Counted from the stretch's first letter, positions 1 to 10,540 are shown. The stretch: 64,000 nt of DNA from Diphasiastrum complanatum (GCA_029204225.1 CM055113.1:25843462-25907461), one strand, 5' to 3'. The notes: generated by a model not told the origin, from the letters alone. Made by a program: numbers and translations.

Positions 1-532
1 GCTAATCTAGTAATTGTACCTTCAAATTTGGTTTCATTTGAGTGATAATAGATCAAAGGGAACTTGTTTTGTTGAGTTATAGCTGCAAGAACCGAGATTG
101 ACCCATTTCCATTCAACCAGACCAAATTAGAAAGTTCTTATGAGTTGAATCTTGGAGTACATGTCTCCTAGTAGAGATTTTCATAAGGATTTGAATGCTG
201 CCACTCTTTAGAAGTTTGGATCATCCATTTGAGAGCTTAATTAGGTCGTTCTTAGGCTTCTTAAGGTCCTAAAACCTTTTAGGTTCAGATCAAGTGTTTT
301 GATGAGTTTTTCATCTAGAAATGCAAAACTAGTGAAATTTGTGTTTCTATTCTACTCGGTTTTGGATAGGTTTGTGATTGAATATGTCAATGTGATTCAA
401 CCTGAATTTAAGAGGCTTTATTTGTAAGACATTTGTGTGTTATAAAGTGCTTTTGGTTCAGTATAGGTGGATTCACCCTTCTTGTGAAGTCGAGATCAAG
501 GAGGAGACTAGTTTGATCAAATCTATAGTAAG
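1..532. other. Sequence upstream of the first copia element, probable leader or LTR part
   Basis: AT-rich sequence with no convincing coding region. It runs without an obvious break into the copia gag at about 690, and the second copy of the block starts only at the equivalent of 533. This stretch is therefore probably the natural 5' continuation of the element (leader or LTR) that was not included in the duplication. No TG start, primer binding site or TATA box could be fixed. Confidence 0.35.
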
Positions 533-645
533 TTTGGATCTTGAAGATAGGTCAAGCTCAAGATCACCTTATATCTTGTTGAGAAATCAGAGAGTGATTC
601 ATCTCAGGTCCCAAAGAGAGTGGGATAGCTAGTAGTGATCATATC

Positions 646-1471
646 TTGTACAATCTATCTTGTTTCTTTGAATCTATCTCCTTATCATTGAAGATGGCAT
701 GCATAAGTGCCTATCTTTTGGATTCTAGTAATAGATTGAACTCTTCAAATTATTCAATTTGGAAGTTAAGAATGGAATCCATCCTTATCATGCAAAATTT
801 GATGGATATTGTGAATGGAGAGGAAGATGAGCCAATCCATCCACAAGAAGCAACTAAATACAAGAGAAGGTGCAAGCTTGCACTCCATTGTATTAAGATG
901 AATGTTGCAAATGATTTGCTCAAAGAAGTAGGAGCATGTACCTTATCCCAAGAGGCTTAGGAGACTCTTCAAAAGATCTATGAGTCCAAGAATACCTCAA
1001 GTTTACTTTCCCTCAAGAACCAAGTTCCTCAATGCTTCCAAGGGAGGAGTGAGAGTGGACATCAATTTGTTTTGAGAGTAAAAGATTTGAACAAAAGAGC
1101 CTACTTATGTTGGTGAACCTATTAAAGAGAGTGAGCTTGTGCAAATGGTTTTTAATGGCTTATGTAGTGATTTTACTAACCTTGTCCAAAGCTATGCCAT
1201 CATGGGAAACTTGCCTACAATTGAAGACCTTCAAAGTGTGTTGATGGCCGAGGAGAGTAGGAAGGCTCATATCAAATCAAGGATGGAGAGGCTCTCTATC
1301 AATGATGGTGATGACAAAGCCTTATTTTTCAAGAGCAAAGGCAAAGCAAAGACCAAGGGAGGAGCATTCAAAATGGAGCAAGCAAATGATGGAGATCAAG
1401 GAGGATCCACATCCTCATCATCACAAGTTAAGCCCAAGAAGGACAAATCTAAGATAAAGTGCTACTATTAG
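646..1471 (+). pseudogene. gag: copia Gag polyprotein, broken
   Basis: This encodes the N-terminal Gag of a copia element, which forms the virus-like particle around the RNA. The start of the fold is clear: a SSNYSIWKLRMESIL block typical of the UBN2/copia Gag family at about residues 30-45. A TAG at 958-960 stands where the family has tryptophan, in the context EA-stop-ETLQKIYESK. A frameshift follows before 1,139. Reading resumes with LVQSYAIMGNLPTIEDLQSVL and a basic linker, then reaches KSKIKCYY, which is the first cysteine of the usual CCHC knuckle, where coding stops. The rest of the knuckle and the whole protease are missing. Both copies share these lesions. Confidence 0.88.
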
Positions 1472-3650
1472 ATCATGGTCTCATTGTGGAGTTCTCTACT
1501 AATGTATGCAACATCAAGAAAAGTGAGATGATCATAGCAAGGGGAACAAGGTTTGGGAGGTTATTTAAGCTTGATGCTTTTGTAAATCCTAACCAAGTTG
1601 TGATGGTAGCCGAAGAGACCAATATTACCACATTTGACTTGTGGCACAAGAGGCTTGGTCACATCAACACCAACTCCATGGAAGCTATGTGCAAGGAGGA
1701 GCTTGCTCTCGGCCTTCAAGATCTTTGGCAAAGGAGGAAAGGGTATGTGAAGATTGTGCCTTGGCTAAGGCACACAAGTTACCTTTTTCAAGTTCAATCA
1801 CAAAGACAAGTCATCTTCTTGAGTTAATCCACTCGGATGTGCATTTTGCTAGCACAAAGAGCAATGGTGGAGCTACAATGTTTGTCACCTTTATAGATGA
1901 CTACTCAAGATATGGATGGGTATATCTACTTTCCTCTAAAGCACATGTTTTTGAGAGTTTTGAAAAGTTCAAGACTTTTGTTGAAAAGCATCATAATCAC
2001 AAAATCAAGTTCTTTAGAAGTGATAATGGAGGAGAATATATCTCCATGAATTCAAAGACTTTTTTGATCAAGAAGGGATCAAGAAAGAGTTATCTTGGCC
2101 CTACACTCCTCAAAAAAATGGGGTGGCCAAGAGGAGAAATAGGACACTATGTGAGTGTTCTAAAGCTCTAAGGTTAGTTGCATGCCTACCTAAGTCTTTT
2201 TGGGGAGAAGCTCTCACATGTGCTAACTTCTTATATAATAGAGTTCCATGTAGCTCTATAAATGGTAAAACATCTTATGAGTTATTGTATGGAGAAAAGC
2301 CTAATCTCAAAAGCTTGAAGGTGTTTGGATGTATTTGCTATCTACATGTCCCTTTAGACAAAAGAACCAAGGAGGTTCCATCATCCATGAAGGGGATCAT
2401 GGTAGGTTATGGCAATGCAAGCAAAGGTTACAAAATCGACATTCCCTCTTCTCAAAAGGTTGTCATTTCTAGAGATATCATTTTTTATGAGACTAGAATG
2501 CATAAGCTTGAAGATGATTCATCTAACCACTCTATTGGAAGAGAGGTACCCGAGATCAAGGAGGAGATTGACCATGAGGAGGAGCTAGAACCAAGAACAC
2601 CAAGCACACCAAGAAGATCCACAAGGTCAAGGATGGAGCCATTAAGGCTCACATACAAGGACAAGGGTAAGCAAGCTGAGGAAAGTACTTCTTCTTATGC
2701 CTTCATCACATCTTTTGAAGAGCCTTCAAATGTTAGTGAAGCTTTAGAATCAAAGGAGTGGTTTCAAGCTATTTGTGATGAGTACATTGCATTGATGGAG
2801 AATGATACTTGGATGCTTGTTGATTTACCTTTGGATAGGAATGCAATTGGATGTAAGTGGGTTTTTAAGCTCAAGTTGAATCAAGATGGGAGTGTTTCTA
2901 AGCACAAGGCAAGGCTTGTAGCCAAGGGGTATGCTCAATCAAAGGGCATAAATTATGATGAGACCTTTGCACCCGTGGCAAAGATGGTCACCATAAGACT
3001 AATCATTGCTCTTGCTTCTCACTTTGATTGGTTATTGTTTCAAATGGATGTGTCAAATGCTTTCTTAAAGGTCATTTGGAAGATGATATATTCATGGAGC
3101 AGCCCGAGGGCTTCATCAAGCAAGGTATGGAAGACAAGGTGTGTCATCTCAAGAGGAGCTTGTATGCTTTGAAACAAGCTTCTAGAACTTGGAACACAAG
3201 GCTCAATACTTTTCTTATCTCTATTGGATTTACTCCTAGTGAGTATGATCCCACCTTGTACATAAGATTTAGTGCAAAAGACATTGTACTTTTATTACTT
3301 TATGTTGATGATATCATACTTAGTGGAGATAATTTAGAAGGTATTGAGAAAACTAAGCTAGATCTATCCAAAGAGTTCAAGATGGTAGATCTCGGGCTTT
3401 TGCACTTCATTTTGGGTATGGAAGTATTTAGATCTTTAGATTATGTCTTCATTTGTCAATAGTATGCCATTTCATTACTCAATAGATTTAACATGCATGG
3501 ATGCAAGCATGTAGAGACTCCTATGGAGCATGATGTAAAAGTGACCAATAAAGAGGATGAAAGATCCTTCACGAACATTACTCTTTATAGGCAGCTTATT
3601 GGCTCCTTAATGTGGATAACCATAACAAGACATGATCTTTGCTAACCTAA
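1459..3650 (+). pseudogene. pol: copia integrase and reverse transcriptase, broken
   Basis: The stretch begins inside the pre-integrase region (FDLWHKRLGH near 1,640). It changes frame near 1,735 and continues with the zinc-binding CEDCALAKAH and the integrase core: HSDV, FIDDYSRYGW and SDNGGEY. The block that should supply the catalytic glutamate reads NGVAKRRNRT, with lysine (codon 2129-2131) in place of Glu of the D,D-35-E triad. RT follows with CKWVFKLKLNQDG, ARLVAKGYAQ, NYDETFAPV, a frameshift near 3,068 after SNAFLK, and the active-site YVDDIILSGD. A stop near 3,463 and loss of the tail end the gene in RHDLC at about 3,640. RNase H is absent. Confidence 0.9.
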
Positions 3651-4860
3651 GGTTTATGACTGGGGTACTTTTCTTGGTTGAATCTCGTTGGATTGCTCGT
3701 CTGTCTTATTTAGTGGGATCAACTGCAAGTGCATCTTTTGCTTGTGTGGTTGCATGTAGCTCCCTTTCACCCTCTCCTGAATCTGTTGTCTATGGTGGCT
3801 GTGGGAATGCGACGACAAAATCAATGGACGTCGGATGGAACTGGATCGGAAAAAAAATAGACCGGATTGAAAAAGACAGTGAATGAAAAAAAGTATAAGG
3901 TATCAAAAAATTTATAGGAGATCGAAAAATTACAAGGGGTTGAAAAACAAAGGATCGAAAAAAAAATTTGGATCGAAAAATGGAATTTGAAAATGAAACT
4001 AAAACTCAAAAAATCAAGGCTCAAAAAATCATGGAATCGAAAAATTAGTGACTCGAAAAAGGAGAACTCAAAAAAATAGAAATCGAAAAATGAGAAAAAA
4101 GCTAGAATAGAAAAATAATGGATCGACCAAATCTAGGATCAAAATAAATATGGGATCGATAAATTTAAGATCAAAAAAATATGACTCGAAAAAATATCCT
4201 TGCATCCAAAAATTGTACAGTATCAAATTTTTTTTCAAAGAATTGAAAAAATTTGATTGTAGATATCAAAAAATCTTGGATTGTTCGAGTCGATATCGTA
4301 TCGAAAAATTGTGAAAAACATCGAGTCGCGTATTGAAAAAATTCAAGTATGAAAAAAATGACAAGGGACTAAACAAAATCGAAAAAACCCAAAAAATGAA
4401 ACACTAAAAAACTCAAAAATAACTCACAAATGACCAAAATTTGAGAAAAGAGAAAAAGAATTCAAAAAATTCAAAAATCTTAAAAAAAAAACCCTGGAAA
4501 ACTCAAAAATCTGAGAAAGTCGAAATTTTTTTTTTCGGAAAAGTCAAAAAATTTAAAATTCGAAGGAACTCAAAAAATTTAAAAACTCAAAAAACTCGAA
4601 GAATTATAAAATCCTAAAAACTCGTAAATATTGAAAAACTCGAAGAATTATAAAACTTGAAAAATTATAAAATCTCGAAAAACTAGAAAAAATTGAAAAT
4701 TGTAAAAAACTCGAAAAACTCAAAAAAATTAGAGTCGAGTATTGATAAACTGAAAAGTATGAAAAAATTACAAGGGATCCAAAAATGAAAAGTATCGAAA
4801 AAATTATAATGTATCTAAAAATCCAAAATTTGAGAAAACTAGAAAAAATTAGAAAAAACG
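3651..4860. repeat. A-rich degenerate low-complexity tract
   Basis: After about 180 bases of ordinary sequence, roughly 1 kb consists almost entirely of short A runs separated by TCG, CTC, GATC or ATC, giving endlessly varied forms of TCGAAAAA and ACTCAAAAA. There is no fixed period, so it is not a simple satellite. The reverse strand reads as meaningless Phe/Ser-rich ORFs. It directly follows the truncated copia end and leads into the motif-rich segment next to the transposase. Copy 2 carries about 91 extra bases of the same kind further right. Confidence 0.75.
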
Positions 4861-5780
4861 TCGGATCCAACTATAGATGAGAGTGGCAGATGTAAATGCA
4901 GATGAAAGTTGTCAGATGCAACTGAGGAAGAAGGGCGGCCGATGCAAATGAGATGGATATCGAATGCAATTGGAACTGAAGGACGTTGGATGTAAAAAAT
5001 ATGGAATGCAAGATAAAAAATGATAAAAAACAGCCGATGCAAACAAAAAGTCATTGGGTACAAGTGAGATGGAGATCGGATGCATCTGAAAAAACATTGT
5101 GAACGAAGGGTCGAAGAATAATCACATGATCAAAAATTTTATTAAAGTAGAAATGTCATTGTATCAAAAAGACATTGCCGGAAGAAACTAGAAAGACGAC
5201 AGATGAAAAACACTGGATCGAAAGAATTAAGGGATCAAAAAATTAAGAGTCAGATGGAGGGTGATGGATGAAATAAAAAATGAGGGTTGTCGGATGCAAT
5301 GAGAAGCATCAGATGCAAATGAGGATGGTCGTCGAATGCAATGGTTGAAAGGCACTGGCAGATGTTATTTGGAAGACATTAGCAGATGCATTCGTCGGCT
5401 CTAGAGACAATAGCTCGTTTGATGAAAATTTTCAGAGCTCAAAAAAACTCGAAATTCTAAAAAACTTAAAAAATTAGAAAATCCAAGAATGTCTAAAATA
5501 AAATAAAAAAATCGTCGGATGGGATCGTCAGACGCAAAGTCATCGGATGCGATCTTCAAAATGCAAATTAAACTCAAAACATGCAAAAATCGAAATCTCA
5601 TCAGATGTAGTTTTCGGAAAAAAAAAATTGTGGTTTTTTTGGCAGTTGGCGGATGCATGGCGGACGAAAAACTGGTAAAATTTGAAAAAAAAACTGAAAA
5701 AATGGTGGATGCAAAAATCGAGACTGGCGGTGCCCAAAAATGAGAAATAGCGGTGCAGTGGTGGGTTTTCGAAAAGTCTG
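4861..5780. repeat. Dispersed short repeats, possible subterminal repeats of the CACTA-type element
   Basis: A motif close to GTCGGATGCAA (variants GCCGATGCAAATG, GTCAGATGCAAC, GTCGAATGCAATG) recurs at irregular spacing more than a dozen times from about 3,825 to 5,680, among A-rich spacers. Clusters of 10-20 bp subterminal motifs are typical of En/Spm-like elements, where they bind the element's own protein. The Tnp2-type transposase lies just to the right with its 3' end facing this segment, which fits. No CACTA terminal inverted repeat was found, so the assignment is an inference. Confidence 0.5.
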
Positions 5781-6035
5781 GGGTGAGTTCGCACTGATCT
5801 AACTGATCAATAGAGACGTTTGGAATTAATTATAATTCGAAAAACAATAGAGAATACGTGCTTGTGAAAAATAGAAATTGAGGAGACCAAGCAATGCAAA
5901 CAGAAGTAAATAAGAACTCCATCATGTTTGTAGTACAACTAGATTTTAGTACGTTCATATTATTTTATCAAACTTGTATTAGAAAAAAAACATGCAATTT
6001 CATAAGATATTGATATAAACAAAAATATTAAGTAC
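5781..6035. other. Noncoding stretch downstream of the transposase
   Basis: AT-rich sequence beyond the last recognisable transposase exon on the minus strand. A splice donor (CAG/GTACTTAATA) at the end of that exon points into it, so a further C-terminal exon once existed, but none is recognisable here. Confidence 0.4.
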
Positions 6036-7621
6036 CTGACAACGGATGCTAATTTGTAAATGGCATCACGAAATTGATCAGTTAGATAGCCACGAATGCA
6101 CATTGGAAATATGTACTTGACCATCTTCAACCAATTATGAGATTTTAGACCATGGAGTTTTCCTTCAACTGTGAATGATGTTCGTAGTAAATAAGCAAAA
6201 CCCGTTGTTGTTCTCATCTCGCAAATGACTGACCGTACGTACTTATACTCTTCTTTCGTACGAATCCAAGGGGCTCTTGGAATACTATAGGTATTTCCAT
6301 CAGTACATAATTTTAGCCAATACTCTTTTTTTGTTTTTGATTCTTGTAGATCATGTCTGGCAGAATACTGTCTTTGTCACCCACCAAGTGTTTCCATATT
6401 GATTCACCCACATTTTTGGATATGTGCATAGGATCAAGCAAGTGATTGATCAAAAAGTTATTCCAATATGGTAAACAATGAAAGATGGATAGTCTTTTCA
6501 TACCATTGATTGGCTTAGTCTCGGATTCAATCCAAAGTTTGTGCCAATCTGCCACAGACATTCTCTTTGGAGGCATTCTTGTTTCTGATCTTCCTCCAAA
6601 GCCTCTTCTATGAGCATTTCTAAATGGATGATTTTCATCATGCAAGTACTTGCGATGATTTTTATACACAATTGTGTTTAAATGACATGAGTGGCGAGCA
6701 TCAATATTTGGTCCACAAATGAGACATGCGTGATATCCAGAAGCTGTAAAACCTAAAAGAATCAAATCCAATTCGTGTTAAAGAATAAATATTGCATGCA
6801 TAAAAAATAAATATACAAACATTACAAGTGATTTCATTTTATAGTCACCTAAACAATCGCCCAATCCTAGATAGTCATGCATAGTCCACATTAAAATTGC
6901 ATGCAACAAAAATGTTTTGTCTTGAAGTGGACGTGAGATGTCATATGCTTGGACTCCCTTCCATAGTAATTCTAGTTCTTGAATCAATGGTGCAAAGTAG
7001 ATATCCATATTTTTTACTTTATGTTTTCCAGGAATTAGAAGTGCTAGCATGAGATGTCCTTTTTTAATGCTTAGCCAAGGTGGAATGTTATAGTTGACCA
7101 ACACCACTGGCCAAGTAGACCACGTGCTTGACATTTTTCCAAAGGAGTTAACCCCGTCTGTTGCAAGTCCCTCACCTCTTGTCTCTAACATAGTGTTTCC
7201 TTCTGGGAGTAGTTTGCGTAATAACCTGTACATAATGAAATGAATTTTCATAATATAAAATAAAAGATCATTTAGCCAACTAAAACATTTGACTTGAACA
7301 ACACATCTATTAAATTCTTTAAAAAAAATCTCAATCTTATTTACCCAAATAAGGATGTAACACTTGTATCACTCCATTTATATTTTGCTTGGAGGTTCAA
7401 TATAAGCAACGAAGCGGCCAAACGAGATGTCTTTGCTCCAGGATATAATGGTGTGTTTGATTCTTCTCTCAATTTTTTTTCTTCGGCACTAATAAATGAT
7501 TCACTATCATGTTCAGTGCATTCTTCCACATCATGATGCTCATAGACGTTATTTATCAAGTTGTTCATGATTTCAACTTCATCTTGAATGCAAAAATCAT
7601 TTTCAGCACTTGATCTTGATT
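6036..7621 (-). pseudogene. tnp2: CACTA (En/Spm) Tnp2-type transposase, frameshifted, copy 1
   Basis: Three exons with clean GT-AG borders are visible on the minus strand: 7,621-7,345, 7,225-6,849 and 6,752-6,036. They carry the Transposase_21/Tnp2 signature in order: PLYPGAKTSRLAASLLILNL; LLPEGNTM; LATDGVNSFGKMSSTWSTWPVVLVNYNIPPW; LALLIPGKH; LHAILMWTMHDY; GFTASGYHACLICGPN (zinc-site region); LPYWNNFLINHLLDPMHISKNV; and LHGLKSHNW. These proteins cut CACTA elements out of DNA. About 100 residues normally lying between LLPEGNT and LATDG are missing, a one-base frameshift lies near 6,350 just before HDLQESKTKKEYW, and the C-terminal exon is gone. The gene is dead but its splicing is still legible. 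Copy 2 has the same lesions. Confidence 0.88.
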
Positions 7622-7800
7622 CTGAAGAAGAGGAAGAAGAAGATCAAGGCTGATTCTCATACGCTCATGACGTGATAGTTGATTTATGTGCGGCCCATCG
7701 TATGCCAATCTTGTTTTGGATATGGAGTGACTGTTATCATCGTCACTAGAGCTAGATGACAATTCATAGTCCTTCAAACATGGAAAACAAATTAACATAT
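7622..7800 (-). other. Possible acidic upstream exon next to the transposase
   Basis: The minus strand is open here with a serine/aspartate-rich stretch (YELSSSSSDDDNSHSIS). It begins after a plausible acceptor (TTTGAAG) near 7,775. A candidate donor (GC/GTATGA) near 7,665 and the acceptor CTTCTTCAG at 7,622 would leave an intron of only about 40 bases, short for plants, so a frameshift is equally possible. It may be the N-terminal exon of the transposase. No family is recognised. Confidence 0.35.
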
Positions 7801-7913
7801 AAGATTGTCATTCATGAAAATTAAAACTAAAATTAAGACATGCAAATCAAACACTATATCTTAAATTAAGGCATGCAATATGAAATATAAAAAAAAAAAA
7901 ATTAATCTGATAT

Positions 7914-9285
7914 TCACAAGGTACATGCTTGAGTTTGGCTCAAAGCCTTTTGTACACATCTTGGAAGAGGGCGATTGAAGCTATATTTGATGAATAGCTC
8001 TTCACCACATTTAATGGGCCTTATCTCACATACCATTATGTATGTACTTTTTGAGTTCCTAGAAAAGTATTCTTCCTTTCCATTGGTGTGTTCCTCAAAA
8101 TCACAATTAGTTAATGAAGGGTGCCCAATGGAACTATTTATGTATGCAGCAATATTGCCATATTTTCTGGACGCCCATAAATGTACATACGATGTGATTT
8201 CAAAACATTCTCTCCTTGCACGCGTCGCTCTTCCAAAGAACAAGCATTGGCATTCAAGCCATAAACCTACATTCTCCATTGGTGACGACATAGATCCTGC
8301 CAATTACCCCAATTGTATTGAGGTCCTGCATCAGGCATTAACGTGACAACACTATTCAAGGGGACATCAATGCTAGTCAAAAAAAATAAACCTAATCCCG
8401 CATTAGGAAAGTGCTCACTTGGCTTGATCATATACATATGACCCCAATATGAAAATGATGTTCCACATAATGGTAGTGGTACTCTATCAGGCCAACATGA
8501 ATATTTCTTTCTATCAAAGGGCTTAACCAATGCTTCTAGGTAGGGAGGAAGGGGAGACTCAATCAATGAATTTAAAACATTCTTGGATAAGTCAACAGTA
8601 CGTAAATTTGGTTGTTCATTTTCAAATCTTGTCAAAATGCGTCCAGGTCGTGTTCTTTTTTGTAATGGAGTAAATCTAGATGGGATAGGAAGAAGAGAAA
8701 ATTCTATACAAGGTATGTGAGGTGATGTGGGATGGATAGAATTGATGTGAGGTGTCGTGGGATGGATAGAATCGATATGAGATGTCATGAGATAAATAGA
8801 ATCGATGTGTGGTGACATCGTGAAATGAATAGAATCCATAGTAGAATTTGTGTGAGGTGTTGTGGGATGGATAGAATCGATGTGAGGTGTCATGGGATGG
8901 ATAGAATCGATGTGAGGTGTCATGAGATAGATAGAATCGATGTGTGGTGACATCGTGGAATGAATAGAATCCATAGTAGAATTTTTGTGAGGTGTTCTGG
9001 GATGGATAGAATCCATGTGAGGTGTCGTGGGATGAATAGAATCTATGTGTGGTGATATCGTGGGATTCCATGGAAAGATCTATGTGAGGTGTGGTGGAGT
9101 GAGTGACGTGCGAAATGGAAAGATGCATAACTTCCACATCATGAGGTGTGTAGTGACTAGTGACATCATTATGATCATCAACAAGATCTTCGTCTAATGC
9201 CAAAGATGATCCAAAATCGATAATTCTTATCTTGTTGATAAGAATGTCAATCGACGTGTTATAAGACATTGACACCAATGTATTA
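7914..9285 (-). pseudogene. SET-domain-like protein with repetitive N-terminal half, broken, copy 1
   Basis: The minus-strand product falls into three parts. The N-terminus (from about 9,270) is acidic, then comes a run of ~10-residue repeats of the type PHIDSIHPTT encoded by the 30-bp minisatellite. After a linker, a SET-like region begins with MIKPSEHFPNAGLGLFF and continues, after a frameshift near 8,270-8,300, with YGNIAAYINSS and IRPIKCGEELFIKYSF. These match the start, the N-x-A-x-x-I-N substrate-site block and the GEEL-x-x-x-Y end of SET lysine methyltransferases. A second frame slip lies near 9,060 in the first repeat. It ends in a stop next to the transposase gene on the same strand. 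Methyltransferase activity is not claimed; the relation to SET rests on motifs read by eye. Confidence 0.6.
8714..9062. repeat. 30-bp minisatellite inside the SET-like gene, copy 1
   Basis: About twelve imperfect copies of a 30-base unit built around GATGTGAGGTGTCGTGGGAT followed by GGATAGAATC. Because 30 is a multiple of three, unit number can change without shifting the frame, and two minus-strand frames stay open throughout (one His/Ile/Asp/Pro-rich, one Ser/His/Phe/Tyr-rich). The His/Ile/Asp frame is the one joined to the SET-like region. Confidence 0.85.
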
Positions 9286-9379
9286 TTCTACAAGAGTGAA
9301 ACATTACACAAGCATTAGTTTTTTTTTTTTTAAATTATAAATATGTGTATGATAAGGACAGTACTAAATAGTCAAAATG

Positions 9380-9775
9380 TACCTCCAAATCCACATCGGG
9401 CTCCTCAATGTGCTTTGCAAACTTCCACAGATGTTGCGCCACTATTCGTCTTTCTCGGTCAAAATCCTTTGCATTGTTTGCACTTGCAATATATCTTTTC
9501 ATTGTACCTCTATTGATACTAATTTCATTTTACAATTACAAAAATAATTAGCTTAATGTTACAAGCTAATTTATATGTGTATAAATATAGTCCTAAGTTT
9601 TAAACAAATAATTATATAGTACCTGCGATTTAGGTCGAGGCTGGGCACCAGAAGTTGATGACGATGATGTTTCACTAAGTCTTTGCTCAAGCATTTGTGC
9701 TCTTTTTTGTGATTTCATTTTGTAATAGTATTGCATCTTTTTTAACTTTTTGCTATCTTGTGGAGGCGTCGTGCT
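9380..9775 (-). pseudogene. Two candidate 5' exons upstream of the SET-like gene, copy 1
   Basis: Minus strand. One exon (about 9,770-9,622) reads KKLKKMQYYYKMKSQKRAQMLEQ and ends PRPKSQ at a donor GTACTATATA. The next (about 9,510-9,383) reads MKRYIASANNAKDFDRERR, VAQHLWKFAKHIEEPDVDLE and ends at a donor GTACATTTTG. Both look like coding sequence with basic, helical composition and sit just upstream of the SET-like gene or transposase, so they may be its first exons. Family unknown. In copy 2 the second exon is disrupted by a small scrambled site. Which downstream exon they join is unproved. Confidence 0.42.
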
Positions 9776-10012
9776 TTAAACAATCTTAGAAAAAAAAACA
9801 AAAAAGTTATATTCAACACACAATGCTGCAAATCCAAATGTTAAGTACATAATATCTATTGTACATTTATAAAATATACCTATTTCGAGAGATTTCCTAA
9901 TAGAAGACATATTCGCTAATGAACGATTAAATTTTATCTGCACTTTTTTAACAAGAATGTTAATGTATTGACAAAATACACTTGTCAAAATATACTGTTA
10001 AAATTGATATGT
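9776..10012. other. AT-rich end of the inserted DNA element
   Basis: No coding region. The gypsy reverse transcriptase reading frame breaks at about 10,012, and this AT-rich stretch is the other side of the junction. The transposase/SET unit therefore appears to have landed in the gypsy element. No terminal inverted repeat or target duplication could be demonstrated. Confidence 0.4.
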
Positions 10013-10540
10013 TGATTTCCCGAATTGTGGTGAGAATAGGCCAATCAATAACCCTCTGGATACGATCGGCCTCAATCTCCACTCCCCGTTTGGAAATCTT
10101 ATGCCCCAAGTAGGACAATTCCTTCGCAAAAAAAGTCATACATAGACTCTTTGGCAAAGAGCTTTTCCCTTCTTAGGATGTCCCAAACAAGTCTTACTGA
10201 ACACTAGGATATCATCTAAGAATACCACTACAAATCTTTCCAAATATGGCCTGAACAAATCGTTCATCATCTATTGGAAAGTTGTCGGTGCATTGGTCAA
10301 AGCAAAAGGCAACACCAAAAATTCGTAGTGACCAAAGCGAGTTCAAAATCCGATTTTTGGTATATCTTCTGTCTTAATGCATACCTGATGGAATCCCGAC
10401 CTTATAATTATCTTGGTAAAGTACCCAGCACCACCAAGATAATCTATTAGGTCATCCATCTGTGGTAGAGGATATCTATTCTTAATGGTTACCTTGTTCA
10501 ATTTCTTTACTTTTAATGCACTTAAGGTCATTAGGTCCAA
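10013..10540 (-). pseudogene. gypsy reverse transcriptase fragment
   Basis: RT copies retrotransposon RNA into DNA. Visible blocks in order are LNKVTIKNRYPLPQMDDLIDYL, FTKIIIRSGFHQVCIKTEDIPKIGF, then (after an in-frame stop) GHYEFLVLPFALTNAPTTFQ, a second stop, RPYLERFVVVFLDDILVFSKT with the catalytic DD pair, and after a frame change LSYLGHKISKRGVEIEADRIQRVIDWP. These are the standard Ty3/gypsy RT palm blocks. Two nonsense codons and a frameshift kill it. Confidence 0.85.

Larger units (their letters stand above)
533..3650 (+). mobile_element. Truncated Ty1/copia retrotransposon, copy 1
   Basis: Domains run in copia order: gag, pre-integrase, integrase core, then reverse transcriptase. That order (integrase before RT) separates Ty1/copia from Ty3/gypsy. 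The element lacks the gag zinc knuckle beyond its first cysteine, the protease, and everything after the RT thumb region, including RNase H and the 3' LTR. The right break is near 3,640-3,650, followed by unrelated and then A-rich sequence. It cannot transpose by itself. Confidence 0.9.

Noticed and set aside
3821-5100. Phe/Ser-rich minus-strand ORFs in the A-rich tract
   Set aside because: Composition artefact of A runs; no coding character.
7975-8346. 123-codon plus-strand ORF
   Set aside because: Antisense shadow of the SET-like coding sequence.
8676-9278. 200-codon Ser/His/Phe/Tyr-rich ORF on the minus strand
   Set aside because: Second open frame of the 30-bp minisatellite; only its first ~60 codons may belong to the SET-like gene.
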